Assembly (NCBI GenBank): GCA_052143835.1
Contig: JBKQRV010000005.1
Coordinates: forward strand, 1-64,000
Direction of reading: 5' to 3'
Source: DASPPM01 sp052143835
GTDB lineage: Bacteria; Pseudomonadota; Alphaproteobacteria; JACZXZ01
DNA: 64,000 nucleotides
Shown: positions 38,035-46,552 of the stretch, piece by piece
How positions within the stretch are numbered: position 1 is the first letter of the stretch
Layout of the letters: each line of letters starts with the position of its first letter
The notes under the pieces: generated by a model
Databases searched by the model: none
What the model saw: only the letters and a program-made list of their open reading frames with translations
Told to the model about the DNA's origin: nothing
Position numbers and translations under genes: made by a program

Positions 38035-38209
38035 GTGCCGTGCTTGCGCGCCGGAGGGGCGCCCGGCCCTCGCCGCGCGCGGCCAATTCCCGAGTTGCCG
38101 CTGCCATTCCGCACTTCTATGATGCCGCCCCTCGACCCTCGCGCGAGGCCCGGGGACGAGGCCAAGGATGCGTTTTTGCTCAATCTCTTAGCGGAGAAGC
38201 CTTCAAGCG

Positions 38210-40108
38210 ATGCCGGAGAAGACGAAGCTCACGCTCAAGACCATCGTGGCGCGCATCATCGTGAGCGTGATGTTCGGCATGCTGATCATCAGCTTCGCCA
38301 TTTGGGGCATCGGCCCCATTTTCAACCGCGGCATCCGCGCGCAATACGTCGCCGAAGTGGGCTCTCAGCGCATCATGCCGCAGGAGTTCCAGGATCAGTA
38401 CCGCCGCGAGCTGCGCCGGCTGCAGACGATGCTGCAGACCGAGGTGACCGCCGAGCGCGCCCGCGAGCTCGGCCTGCCCCAGCGGGTGTTGCGGGAGATG
38501 ATCAGCCGCGTCCTCTTCGACCTCGCGGCGCGCGAAGCCGGGGTCGCGGTGAACGACGCGGTGGTGCGCCAGGCGATCTTCGACAACGTCTCCTTCCACA
38601 ATGCCGAGGGCAAGTTCGACCGCGGCGTCTTCCAGACGCTCCTCAACAACGCCGGCTATAGCGAGGAGCGCTTCGTGGCGCTGACGCGGCAGGACATCGT
38701 GCGCAACCAGGTGACCGAGGCGATCACGGCAGGCGGCGCCGTGCCCCAAGTGCTGCTCGACGACCTCTACCGCTACCGCAATGAGCGGCGCACGGCCGAG
38801 ACCGTGCTCGTGAGCGCCGCCGCGATGACGGACATCCCCACCCCGAGCGATGCGGACCTCGAGGCCTATCACAAGGACCATGCCGAAGTCTTCACGGCGC
38901 CCGAGTATCGCGCGGTCACGGCGGTGATGATGACGCCCGCCGACCTCGCTCCTCGGATGTCGGTCTCGGAGGACAAGCTGAAGGACGAATACGAGGCGCG
39001 CTTGGCCGATTTCAAGATTCCCGAAGAGCGCACGCTGCGCCAGATCATTCTCAAGGACGAGGCCGCCGCGAAGGATGCCGCCGCGCGCATCGCCAAGGGC
39101 GAAAGCTTCGACAAGGTCGCAGACGAGCTCACCGGCAAGCCGCCGCTCGATCTCGGTACGGTCAAGCAGGCCGACGTGCCGATGCCCGAGCTCGCCGCGG
39201 CCGCCTTCCAGGCCCCTGAGGGTGGCGTCACCGAGCCGGTCCAGACCCCGCTCGGTTGGCACATCGCTGAGGTCGTCAAGATCATCCCCGGCCACACGGA
39301 GAGCTTCGAGGAAGCCAAGGGCAAGCTTACCCACGAGCTGCAGCTGCGCGAGGCGAGCGATGCCATTTACGATCTCGGCAACAAGCTCCAGGACGCGCTC
39401 GGCGGCGGGGCGAGCCTCGAGGAGGCGGGCAAAAAGCTCGATCTCAAGGTCGTCAAGATCGCGGCCGTCGACGGCAAGGGCCTCTCGCCCGAGGGCAAAC
39501 CCGTGGCGGGATTGCCGCAAGGCCCCAAGTTCCTCTCGACCGCCTTCTCGACCGAGCCCGGCCGAGACAGCGATCTCAGGGAAGACGACCAGGGCGGCTT
39601 TTTCCTTCTCCACGTCGACAACGTGGTGCCGAGCCAACTGCGGCCGCTTGCGGACGTGCGCGACAAGGTGCTCGCCGGCTGGCAGGCCGACGCGCGCCGC
39701 AAGGCGGCGGCCAAGGCGGCGCAGGCCATGGTCGAGAAAGCTGAGAGCGGTGCCGACCTCGCAGCGCTCGCCAAGGAGAGCGGCGCGAGCGTCACGACCA
39801 CGGCGCCCTTCACCCGCACCGGCCAGGGTGCCAGCCCGGCGCTGCCGCCCGAGCTCGTCGCCTCCCTTTTCGTCGCCAAAATAGGCGACGTGGTGAGCTC
39901 GCCCTCGCCTCAGGGTGCCGTCGTCGCCAAGCTCGCAAGCGTCGTCCCGGCCGATGCTAAGGCGGATGCGGCAGGAATCCACCAGCTCGAGGATCAGCTG
40001 CACGGCACGATCGATGCCGACCTGCTCAACGCCTTTACCGAGGCGTTGCGCGAGCGCTACGGCGTTGAGATCGACGAGCGCGTGGTCTCGAGCCTCGTCG
40101 GCTCATGA
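38210..40108 (+). CDS. ppiD: PpiD-type periplasmic peptidyl-prolyl isomerase/chaperone
   Basis: The 632-residue protein has one transmembrane anchor near residues 13-34, then a SurA-like N-terminal chaperone domain, a parvulin domain at about 240-370 (RTLRQIIL and PLGWHIAEVVKI), and a second SurA-like C-terminal part. It assists folding of proteins leaving the Sec channel. AGCGGAGAA precedes the ATG. Its stop overlaps the trpE start as ATGA, so ppiD and trpE are coupled. Confidence 0.9.
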   Translation: MPEKTKLTLKTIVARIIVSVMFGMLIISFAIWGIGPIFNRGIRAQYVAEVGSQRIMPQEFQDQYRRELRRLQTMLQTEVTAERARELGLPQRVLREMISRVLFDLAAREAGVAVNDAVVRQAIFDNVSFHNAEGKFDRGVFQTLLNNAGYSEERFVALTRQDIVRNQVTEAITAGGAVPQVLLDDLYRYRNERRTAETVLVSAAAMTDIPTPSDADLEAYHKDHAEVFTAPEYRAVTAVMMTPADLAPRMSVSEDKLKDEYEARLADFKIPEERTLRQIILKDEAAAKDAAARIAKGESFDKVADELTGKPPLDLGTVKQADVPMPELAAAAFQAPEGGVTEPVQTPLGWHIAEVVKIIPGHTESFEEAKGKLTHELQLREASDAIYDLGNKLQDALGGGASLEEAGKKLDLKVVKIAAVDGKGLSPEGKPVAGLPQGPKFLSTAFSTEPGRDSDLREDDQGGFFLLHVDNVVPSQLRPLADVRDKVLAGWQADARRKAAAKAAQAMVEKAESGADLAALAKESGASVTTTAPFTRTGQGASPALPPELVASLFVAKIGDVVSSPSPQGAVVAKLASVVPADAKADAAGIHQLEDQLHGTIDADLLNAFTEALRERYGVEIDERVVSSLVGS

Positions 40109-41607
40109 GCATAGCGCCCGCCTTCGACGCCTTCGCCGAGACCTACCGGCGCGGTGCCGCCCAGGTCGTGTGGACGACGCTCACCGCCGATCTCGACACG
40201 CCCGTCAGCGCCATGCTCAAGCTCGCCGACGGTCGCGCCGACGCGTTCCTCTTCGAATCCGTCGAGCGCGGCGTGCGCAACCGCTACTCCTTCGTCGGCC
40301 TCAAGCCCGATCTCATCTGGCGCTGTCGCGGCGCTGAGGCCGAGATCAACCGGCGCGCGCGCATCGACCGCAACGAATTCGAGCCCTGTGCCGGCCACCC
40401 GCTCGATTCCCTCCGCGCCCTCGTGCGCGAATGCCAGTTCGCGCTGCCGCCCGACCTACCGCCCATGGCGGCCGGCCTCTTCGGCTACATGGGCTACGAC
40501 ATGGTGCGGCAGATGGAGCGGCTGCCGGACAAGAACCCGGACGTGCTCGGCATCCCCGATGCCATCTTCCTCCGTCCGACCGCGGTCGCCGTCTTCGACA
40601 GCCTGGACGACACCGTCACCCTCATCACGCCCGCATGGCCGGCAGCGGGCGTGTCGGCGGAGCGCGCTTACGACCTCGCGGGGGAGCGCTTGGCCGATCT
40701 CGTCGCCGAGTTCGAGCGCAGCGTGACCTATCGGCGCGAGACCGGCCAGGGCCCGGCCGCGCACGGCGAGCCCCGCTCGAACATGACGCGCGAGGAATTC
40801 CAGGCCCTCGTCGAGCGCGCCAAGGAATACATCCGCGCGGGCGACGTGTTCCAGGTGGTGCCCTCGCAGCGCTTCGCCGTACCCTTTCGCCTGCCGCCCT
40901 TCGCCCTCTATCGCGCGCTGCGCCGCCTCAACCCCTCGCCTTTCCTTTTCTTCCTCGACTTCGGCGGCTTCGCCGTGGTGGGCTCGAGCCCGGAGATCCT
41001 GGTGCGCCTGCGCGACGGCATCGTCACCATCCGCCCCATCGCGGGCACGCGCCCGCGCGGGCGAGACGCGGCCGAGGACAAGGCGCTCGGCGAGGATCTT
41101 CTCGCCGATCCCAAGGAGCTCGCCGAGCACCTCATGCTGCTCGATCTGGCGCGCAACGACGTGGGGCGCGTGGCCGAGATCGGCACGGTCAAGGTCACCG
41201 AGAAGATGGCGATCGAGCACTACTCGCACGTCATGCACATCGTCTCGAACGTCGAGGACAGGCTGAAGCCCGAGCACGACGCGATCGACACCCTCGTCGC
41301 CGGCTTCCCCGCGGGCACCGTGTCGGGTGCGCCCAAGATCCGCGCCATGGAGATCATCGACGAGCTCGAATCGGAGCGCCGCGGCATCTACGCGGGTGCG
41401 ATCGGCTATTTCGCGGCGAACGGGGCCATGGATACCTGCATCGCGCTCAGGACCGCCCTCTTGAAGGGCGGCACCATGTACGTTCAGGCAGGTGGCGGCA
41501 TCGTCGCCGACAGCGATCCCGCGACCGAGTACCAGGAGACGGTCAACAAGGCCCGCGCCCTCGTCCGCGCCGCCGAGGAGGCGGTCCGCTTCGCGAGCGG
41601 TGGGTGA
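40105..41607 (+). CDS. trpE: Anthranilate synthase component I
   Basis: Large subunit that makes anthranilate from chorismate with ammonia from TrpG. The 500-residue product has the N-terminal tryptophan-binding region (AFLFESVERGVRNRYSFVG) and the catalytic domain with GSSPEILVR, RPIAGTRPRGRD, ARNDVGRVA, GTVSGAPKIRAME and GGGIVADSDP. Unlike the usual trpE-trpG neighbours, trpG lies 4.4 kb downstream after an accessory block. Confidence 0.98.
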   Translation: MSIAPAFDAFAETYRRGAAQVVWTTLTADLDTPVSAMLKLADGRADAFLFESVERGVRNRYSFVGLKPDLIWRCRGAEAEINRRARIDRNEFEPCAGHPLDSLRALVRECQFALPPDLPPMAAGLFGYMGYDMVRQMERLPDKNPDVLGIPDAIFLRPTAVAVFDSLDDTVTLITPAWPAAGVSAERAYDLAGERLADLVAEFERSVTYRRETGQGPAAHGEPRSNMTREEFQALVERAKEYIRAGDVFQVVPSQRFAVPFRLPPFALYRALRRLNPSPFLFFLDFGGFAVVGSSPEILVRLRDGIVTIRPIAGTRPRGRDAAEDKALGEDLLADPKELAEHLMLLDLARNDVGRVAEIGTVKVTEKMAIEHYSHVMHIVSNVEDRLKPEHDAIDTLVAGFPAGTVSGAPKIRAMEIIDELESERRGIYAGAIGYFAANGAMDTCIALRTALLKGGTMYVQAGGGIVADSDPATEYQETVNKARALVRAAEEAVRFASGG

Positions 41608-41755
41608 AGGGCGGTAGCGGCCTCAGGGCCGCCGGCTTCTTGTCCGGCTTTCGCGGTGCCCGGCGTGTGGGCGGTCGGCCTCGGCGCGGTCGATGCCGTG
41701 CTGCGAACATGGGTGGTTTGGTGGGCGTGGCCGGCTTAGGGGGCGGGGTGGGCAC

Positions 41756-42229
41756 ATGGAGATCAAGAAAAGCACCCGCCATTCAAAGATCACGGGGGAT
41801 TTCGCTGAAAGGCTCGTGCTCTATTGGCTCTCGAAGTACGGTTTCGAGTGCGCCTATGTTGATCATGTCGGCTTGGACATCATCGCCATGAATCCGCACA
41901 CGGGCGAGCGGATGGGAATCTCCGTGAAATCCAGGTCGCGAAATATTGGCAAAGAAGGCACGTTCATTAGTATCCCCAAGGACAATCTTGAGAAGCTTGA
42001 CGACGCCTGTCTCGCGTTCGGTTGCCAGCCTTACTTTGCGGTGGTCGTGGATGCAGCGGAAAGGCTCATGACCTTCATCGTTAGCAAGTCGCATCTGTTA
42101 GAGATTTCGCCTCCCGGCGTCAGAGTCATTTCATGGAAGATGAGCAAGGCGTGGCTGCAAAAATATAGGGACGATCCTGAGATTAAGCGGTTTGAATTCA
42201 CATCTAACCCCGGACGCTGGTGGACTTAG
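41756..42229 (+). CDS. PD-(D/E)XK-fold nuclease-like hypothetical protein
   Basis: The 157-residue protein (ATG at 41756) has Glu in TGDFAERLVLYWLSKYGFE, Asp in DHVGLDIIA, and VKSR in MGISVKSRSR: the Glu, then Asp, then strand with Lys layout of restriction-endonuclease-like folds, with the usual Glu/Gln of ExK replaced by Val. The C-terminal half looks like a second beta-rich domain. Codon use is AT-richer than trpE, which suggests transfer. It stands alone upstream of the ParDE pair. Not assigned to a named family. Confidence 0.6.
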   Translation: MEIKKSTRHSKITGDFAERLVLYWLSKYGFECAYVDHVGLDIIAMNPHTGERMGISVKSRSRNIGKEGTFISIPKDNLEKLDDACLAFGCQPYFAVVVDAAERLMTFIVSKSHLLEISPPGVRVISWKMSKAWLQKYRDDPEIKRFEFTSNPGRWWT

Positions 42230-42274
42230 GGCTTTCGCCGCCGTCGACCTTTGGCACGTTTCGCCGAGCTCCTC

Positions 42275-42303
42275 TTGAGATTAGTAGGAATTCTTACTAC
42301 TAT
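42275..42303 (+). promoter_or_regulatory. parDE promoter with overlapping palindromic operator
   Basis: -35 TTGAGA (42275-42280), 17-base spacer, -10 TACTAT (42298-42303). An 18-base palindrome with one mismatch, TAGTAGGAA/TTCTTACTA (42282-42299), fills the spacer and touches the -10. This is the expected layout for an antitoxin-repressed promoter. GGAGGTG then precedes the parD ATG at 42323. Confidence 0.75.
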
Positions 42304-42322
42304 ATACCAATGGAGGTGCCAC

Positions 42323-42598
42323 ATGGCGAACGTCGAGAAAATTAGCATCGCTCTCCCGCCCGACATGGCGGGGATGGTGCGCGAAGCCGTCGATTCGGGT
42401 GAATATGCGACGACGAGCGAAGTAATCCGCGAAGCGCTGCGCGACTGGAAACTCAAGCGCCGGATCGCCGTGCTTGAGTTGGACGAGCTGCGGCAGCTGG
42501 TTCGCGAAGGCATGGAAAGCGGCGCGCCGGTGCCAGCCAAGCGCGTGTTCGACCGTCTGAAAGGCAAATACACTGCCATGGCACGGAAGCGTGAATGA
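42323..42598 (+). CDS. parD: ParD-family antitoxin (ribbon-helix-helix)
   Basis: The 91-residue protein has an N-terminal ribbon-helix-helix DNA-binding domain (EKISIALPPDMAGMVREAV, then GEYATTSEVIREALRDW) and a C-terminal toxin-binding tail. It neutralises the ParE toxin and probably represses its own promoter through the palindrome at 42282-42299. GGAGGTG precedes the ATG. The stop overlaps the toxin start as ATGA. Confidence 0.9.
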   Translation: MANVEKISIALPPDMAGMVREAVDSGEYATTSEVIREALRDWKLKRRIAVLELDELRQLVREGMESGAPVPAKRVFDRLKGKYTAMARKRE

Positions 42599-42888
42599 GA
42601 GTTGGCTTCTCGCCCAAGGCAGAAAGCGACCTGGAAGAGATCGGCGATTATATCGCGCGGGACAATCCGCTGCGGGCGCTGACGTTCCTCGGTGAATTGC
42701 GCGCGACCTGTCTTGGAATAGCCAGGAACCCCGAAGCCCACCCGATACAACGTGACCTTGATCCGACGATCCGGCGCGCGGTGTACCGCCGGTATCTGAT
42801 TTTCTATTCGGTTCATCCGGGCGAGATTCGCATCGAGCGCATCTTGCATGGCGCGCGGGATATAGCCGGGAGAGAATTCAACGCCTGA
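42595..42888 (+). CDS. parE: ParE/RelE-superfamily toxin
   Basis: The 97-residue toxin has the family core KAESDLEEIGDYIARDNPLRA, an IRRAVYRRYLIFYSV strand pair and RIERILHGARDI. ParE toxins poison DNA gyrase; RelE relatives cut mRNA. The ParD-type partner favours the gyrase role. It is co-translated with the antitoxin and convergent with the HEPN gene 54 bases away. Confidence 0.9.
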   Translation: MRVGFSPKAESDLEEIGDYIARDNPLRALTFLGELRATCLGIARNPEAHPIQRDLDPTIRRAVYRRYLIFYSVHPGEIRIERILHGARDIAGREFNA

Positions 42889-42942
42889 ACATGCCCGATA
42901 GTGGGACGAACTTGTGAAGCGCATAAGAGATTGATTTTGCCG

Positions 42943-43368
42943 TCAGGACGGCCGGCCTTTGCCCGCCTTCTCGGCAAGCCTCTCGACGCTCCAATCCTTG
43001 ATCTCTGTGGCGACCGCTCTGACCTCCCGCCAACCGCGCTCAAGCTCATCACGCCCCGGGACGCGGGGCATCCCGCCGCCAGGGGTGGGATAGCGGAACG
43101 CAGTGGCATAACTGGAGAAGCGGTCGAAGGCCATGAGGTCGGCGCGCCAGAGATGCTCTTCCGGCAAGAGCGCGGCAAGTGCTCCGAGCTGGTGGTGGCC
43201 GGCGGCAAAGACGATCGCCTCGACCGTCAACACGGCCTTGAGAAGCTTCTCGGCGGCCTGCTCGAGATAGAAGGCGCATTGCCGCGGATATTGCCGCATG
43301 AGCTGCTTGCAAGCGGCGAGGTCCTCCTCCGCGAGGGCAAGAAAACTCGCGACTCTCTGCTCGTTCAT
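42943..43368 (-). CDS. HEPN-domain protein paired with an MNT nucleotidyltransferase
   Basis: The 141-residue all-helical protein has the HEPN core AEEDLAACKQLM and QCAFYLEQAAEKLLKAVL and the FRYPTPGG motif. The RX4-6H RNase motif of active HEPN toxins was not found: the only internal histidines (GHH and EEHL) have no Arg four to six residues before them. It follows the MNT gene with a 4-base overlap, the usual two-gene module. It may be a toxin with another mechanism or a non-catalytic partner. Confidence 0.8.
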   Translation of the reverse strand: MNEQRVASFLALAEEDLAACKQLMRQYPRQCAFYLEQAAEKLLKAVLTVEAIVFAAGHHQLGALAALLPEEHLWRADLMAFDRFSSYATAFRYPTPGGGMPRVPGRDELERGWREVRAVATEIKDWSVERLAEKAGKGRPS

Positions 43369-43859
43369 GCCGCCCGGGCGTCTGCCCGGCGCAGCTGCCT
43401 GTCGCGGTAGATGAGTCGGCCCTCACTCACGGCGCGATGGACGAGGCTGCCGACCTCCTTGCGCTCGGCCAAGTAGGCCGACCATGAGCACGGGACGATG
43501 TCGTGGCCGACGCCGCAGCCGCTCACCGGCTCGGCGACGGCGGGATGGCCATAGGCGGAGTCGGGGAGTCCGTCCGGCAGCACGACGAGAAGATCGAAGT
43601 CGCTGTCCAGGCGGCCCTTTCCGCGCGCGCGGCTGCCGAACAGCCAAATCATGCGCGGGCGGAGCGCGCTCACCAGCCGGTCACGCAAAAAGGCGAGTGC
43701 CGCCGCTTCGCTGCGGAATGGCCCTACCGGCTGCGCCGCCCGGTCGCTCAACAGCCGCCGCAGCTCGTCCGCCCCCCCTTCTCGCAGCATTTTCGCGACC
43801 GTCCGCAAGACATCGCGATGCTCGGATGCCGCGCGGACGGATTGTACAGGCAAGGTCAT
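43365..43859 (-). CDS. MNT-type minimal nucleotidyltransferase (antitoxin-like)
   Basis: The 164-residue protein has the nucleotidyltransferase signature LFGSRARGKGRLDSDFDLLV (Gly-Ser and the two catalytic Asp) and a third acidic residue in GHDIVP. In MntA-HepT modules the MNT protein silences its HEPN partner by AMP transfer. An N-terminal helical extension of about 55 residues precedes the core. It overlaps the HEPN gene by 4 bases. GGAG lies just before the ATG. Confidence 0.85.
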   Translation of the reverse strand: MTLPVQSVRAASEHRDVLRTVAKMLREGGADELRRLLSDRAAQPVGPFRSEAAALAFLRDRLVSALRPRMIWLFGSRARGKGRLDSDFDLLVVLPDGLPDSAYGHPAVAEPVSGCGVGHDIVPCSWSAYLAERKEVGSLVHRAVSEGRLIYRDRQLRRADARAA

Positions 43860-43940
43860 CTCATGGCTCCGTAGTACGCTCTTTTCAATATGTATTACGA
43901 ACCTGCCGAATCCGCAAGGGTCGGCCGGGAGAGGGCACCC

Positions 43941-45278
43941 TCATCCGCGCGTTTGCGAGAGCTTTGCCTGCTCCGGCTCGACTGCGATCAGCGCGCGCAT
44001 CACCGCGCTGAGCGGCACGAGTGCGAGCCCATGGGCGTTTGCCTCGCCCGTCCAGCGCTCGAGCACATCGAGTGTGGCGTCGCGGGGATGGCCGATCGCG
44101 ATCACGTAGCCGTCCCGGCGCGCGATGCGCTCGACCTCGGCGAGGCGGGCCGCGATCGCCTCGCGGCTGTCGACGTTGTCGAGAAAGACGTCGCGCTCGA
44201 GCGTGGGCAAGCCGAGCTCACGCGCGAGCTTCGCAGCCACGCTCGCCGGCGTCGTACGTGAATCGAGGAAAAGGAGGCCGCGCGCCTTGAGGGCCTCGAG
44301 CACGACTCGCATGCCCTGGGCGTCTTGCGTGAACTTGCTGCCCATGTGGTTGTTGATGCCGACGTAATCGGCGAAGCGCGAGAGATCCCAGTCGAGCCGG
44401 CGCTCGATCTCCTCGCCGCTGTCCTTGACGCGCAGCACGTTGGGGCCGGCATCGACGCTTGCGTTCTCGGGCTCCATGGGCACATGGACGATGATCTCGT
44501 GGCCCAAGGCTTTCGCCTCCTGCACCTGCTTCGCCACCTCTTGAGCATAAGGCAGGAAAGACATCGTCACCCGCGGCGGCAGATGCATCGCCCGCTCCGT
44601 GCGTTTGCGGTCGACCCCCGCGTCGTCGATGACGAGCGCCACCATGGGCCGGCCGCGAATGTCGGGCATGGCGAGCGCATGCTGCAGCCATGCCGGCTGT
44701 GGGCCCTCGCTCGGCTTGATTGTCAAATGCGCAAGCGCAGCCAAGAGCGTGGGCTTGCGCTCGCTGGCCACGTGCGGCGGCCCCGCGCCGGGTGATACCG
44801 GGACGGCGCGGCGCGGGCCAGGCTCCTCGACCGCTTCCTCATAAACGACGTTCGGATCCTTCTGCGCGGTGATGAGGCGGGGGCCGCTCGCTGGCCGCGG
44901 CACCGCGGGCGCTGCGCCCACGGCTGGCCGAGGCTCGGGCGCCGCCGGCAACAGCTCGAGCGATCCGGCAAGGCGGCCCTCGGTGATGCGAGGCGCGCTT
45001 TTCGGCGGGCCGGAAGGCGGCACGATAACGGGGGGTTTCTCGGCAATGAGCGGAGGCCGCGGCAGGTTCGGCGCGTGCCTCGCGGGCTGCCGCGTTCCGA
45101 GCACGATGCCGAGGACGGTCCCGATTGCGAGTGCCGCGATGAGGATGACGAGCAGCCGCAGCAGCAGGCGATTTCGCGAAGCGCGCGTCCAGGCGACAAG
45201 GGGGGCCAGTGCGCGGCGATCCTGCGCGCGCGGACGTCGCTTGCCTGTCCCAACATGCTGGTGTTTCTGCCGGCTCAC
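43941..45278 (-). CDS. Divergent polysaccharide deacetylase family protein (YibQ-like)
   Basis: The 445-residue protein has a transmembrane anchor near residues 38-58, a long Pro/Ala-rich linker to about 200, then a YibQ-type deacetylase domain with VALVIDDAG, HVPMEP, INNHMGSKFTQD and FLDSRTT. It is likely anchored in the inner membrane with the domain in the periplasm. The GTG at 45278 was chosen because the frame upstream overlaps the MerR gene and is not protein-like; the ribosome-binding site is weak. Role uncertain; YibQ relatives are linked to envelope metabolism. Confidence 0.8.
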   Translation of the reverse strand: MSRQKHQHVGTGKRRPRAQDRRALAPLVAWTRASRNRLLLRLLVILIAALAIGTVLGIVLGTRQPARHAPNLPRPPLIAEKPPVIVPPSGPPKSAPRITEGRLAGSLELLPAAPEPRPAVGAAPAVPRPASGPRLITAQKDPNVVYEEAVEEPGPRRAVPVSPGAGPPHVASERKPTLLAALAHLTIKPSEGPQPAWLQHALAMPDIRGRPMVALVIDDAGVDRKRTERAMHLPPRVTMSFLPYAQEVAKQVQEAKALGHEIIVHVPMEPENASVDAGPNVLRVKDSGEEIERRLDWDLSRFADYVGINNHMGSKFTQDAQGMRVVLEALKARGLLFLDSRTTPASVAAKLARELGLPTLERDVFLDNVDSREAIAARLAEVERIARRDGYVIAIGHPRDATLDVLERWTGEANAHGLALVPLSAVMRALIAVEPEQAKLSQTRG

Positions 45279-45337
45279 ACCGCGAAATATAGAGCGACGG
45301 GCGTTGAAAAGCACGCGCCCCAGAGTCGGCAAGGGAG

Positions 45338-45733
45338 TCAGTGCGTGGCACCTGCGAGGCCCTCGAGGATCGGGCACTCTGGCCGAGCATCGCCGTGGCA
45401 GGCATCGACGAGGCGACTGAGCGTGCGGCGGATCGCCTGCAGTTGGGCGATCTTGTCGTCGAGCGCGGCGATGTGGCGAACCGCGAGACCCTTCACTTCC
45501 GAGCTCGCGCGCGAGCGGTCCTGCCAGAGTGCCAGCAAGGCGGAAACCTCCTCCACGCTGAAGCCGAGACGGCGCGCGCGTTGGATGAAGCCGAGGCGCG
45601 CCACGTCCGCGCGATCATAGACACGGTAGCCGCCCGAGCTGCGTCTGGCGCGCGGGATCAGCCCGACGCTCTCGTAGAAACGAATGGTCTTGGACGAGAC
45701 GCCCGTCTCCTTGGCCACCGCTCCGATGTTCAT
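45338..45733 (-). CDS. CueR/HmrR-type copper-responsive MerR regulator
   Basis: The 131-residue protein (ATG at 45733) starts MNIGAVAKETGVSSKTIRFYE. The metal site is diagnostic: Cys112 and Cys120 in ACHGDARPEC and Ser77, the same positions as in E. coli CueR, and the Ser marks monovalent copper, silver or gold sensing. An ATG at 45760 would add 9 residues before the conserved start. No copper ATPase, oxidase or copper chaperone gene lies near it, so its target is elsewhere. Confidence 0.9.
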   Translation of the reverse strand: MNIGAVAKETGVSSKTIRFYESVGLIPRARRSSGGYRVYDRADVARLGFIQRARRLGFSVEEVSALLALWQDRSRASSEVKGLAVRHIAALDDKIAQLQAIRRTLSRLVDACHGDARPECPILEGLAGATH

Positions 45734-45767
45734 CCAGCACTCCCCTGAAAGCTCAGCCATCCCGGCT

Positions 45768-45827
45768 AACCTTCCTGTCGACTATAATCTTCACGTGATA
45801 TGTCTCGTCAGCCTCGGGAAAGGTCAA
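45768..45827 (-). promoter_or_regulatory. Promoter region of the CueR-type gene with two separated half-sites
   Basis: On the minus strand, TTGACC (45822-45827) and CATATC (45797-45802) are 19 bases apart, the long spacing typical of MerR-family promoters. TTGACCTTTCCC and, 40 bases further, GGAAGGTT (45768-45775) resemble the two halves of a CueR box, but are too far apart to form one. Whether the regulator binds here is unproven. Confidence 0.45.
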
Positions 45828-45964
45828 GGACAGGGCGCGTGCGTGCGCCCGGCCGGCTGCGAGCTTGCCCGGCCTCGCCTTCCGCAAGCCGAGGTGACCT
45901 GTTATAACCCTTGGGCGCGGCCACCGCGTTGCACGTGAAACGCTCCAGAACGCCTTGAAATGCC

Positions 45965-46552
45965 ATGTATTTGCTCATCGATAATTACGACAGCTTCACC
46001 TACAACCTGGTGCATCGCCTGGGCGAGCTCGGAGCCCAGGTCACGGTGGTGCGCAACGACGCGATCACCGTCCAGGATGCGCTCGCGAGCGGCGCCGAAG
46101 GCATCATTCTCTCCCCCGGCCCCTGCGACCCGGACCGCGCCGGCATTTGCCTGCCCCTCGTCAAGGCCGCCGCCGGGCGGCTGCCGCTCTTGGGCGTCTG
46201 CCTCGGCCATCAGGCGCTCGGCCAGGCCATGGGCGGCCGCGTCGAGCGCGGCCCAGCACCCATGCACGGTAAGGTGAGCTGGATCCACCATCACGGCACG
46301 GGCCTCTTTCGCGGCCTGGCCAATCCCTTCCCCGCCACGCGCTACCACTCGCTCATCGTGGCGAAAGAGGGCCTGCCCGCCTGCCTCCAGATCACCGCCG
46401 AGACCGACGATGGCCTCATCATGGCCATACGCCACCGGGATTTCGCCCTCTACGGGGTGCAGTTCCATCCTGAAAGCATCGAGACGGCCGAAGGGCACAA
46501 GCTCTTGGCCAATTTCCTGGCACTTGCCAAGGCGGGCGCGCTCGCGGCATGA
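45965..46552 (+). CDS. trpG: Anthranilate synthase component II (glutamine amidotransferase)
   Basis: Supplies ammonia to TrpE. The 195-residue class I glutaminase has the nucleophile Cys79 in LLGVCLGHQALGQ, the oxyanion loop SPGPCDP, and the His-Glu pair in QFHPESIET. The ribosome-binding site is weak. The 231 bases upstream contain TATAAT (45783-45788) but no matching -35, and no Trp-rich leader peptide or attenuator was found. It leads trpG-trpD-trpC-moaC-moeA. Confidence 0.97.
   Translation: MYLLIDNYDSFTYNLVHRLGELGAQVTVVRNDAITVQDALASGAEGIILSPGPCDPDRAGICLPLVKAAAGRLPLLGVCLGHQALGQAMGGRVERGPAPMHGKVSWIHHHGTGLFRGLANPFPATRYHSLIVAKEGLPACLQITAETDDGLIMAIRHRDFALYGVQFHPESIETAEGHKLLANFLALAKAGALAA

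Noticed and set aside
45761..45964. Possible trp attenuator or leader peptide before trpG
   Set aside because: No short ORF with Trp codons followed by alternative hairpins and a T run could be built; only an isolated TATAAT is visible.
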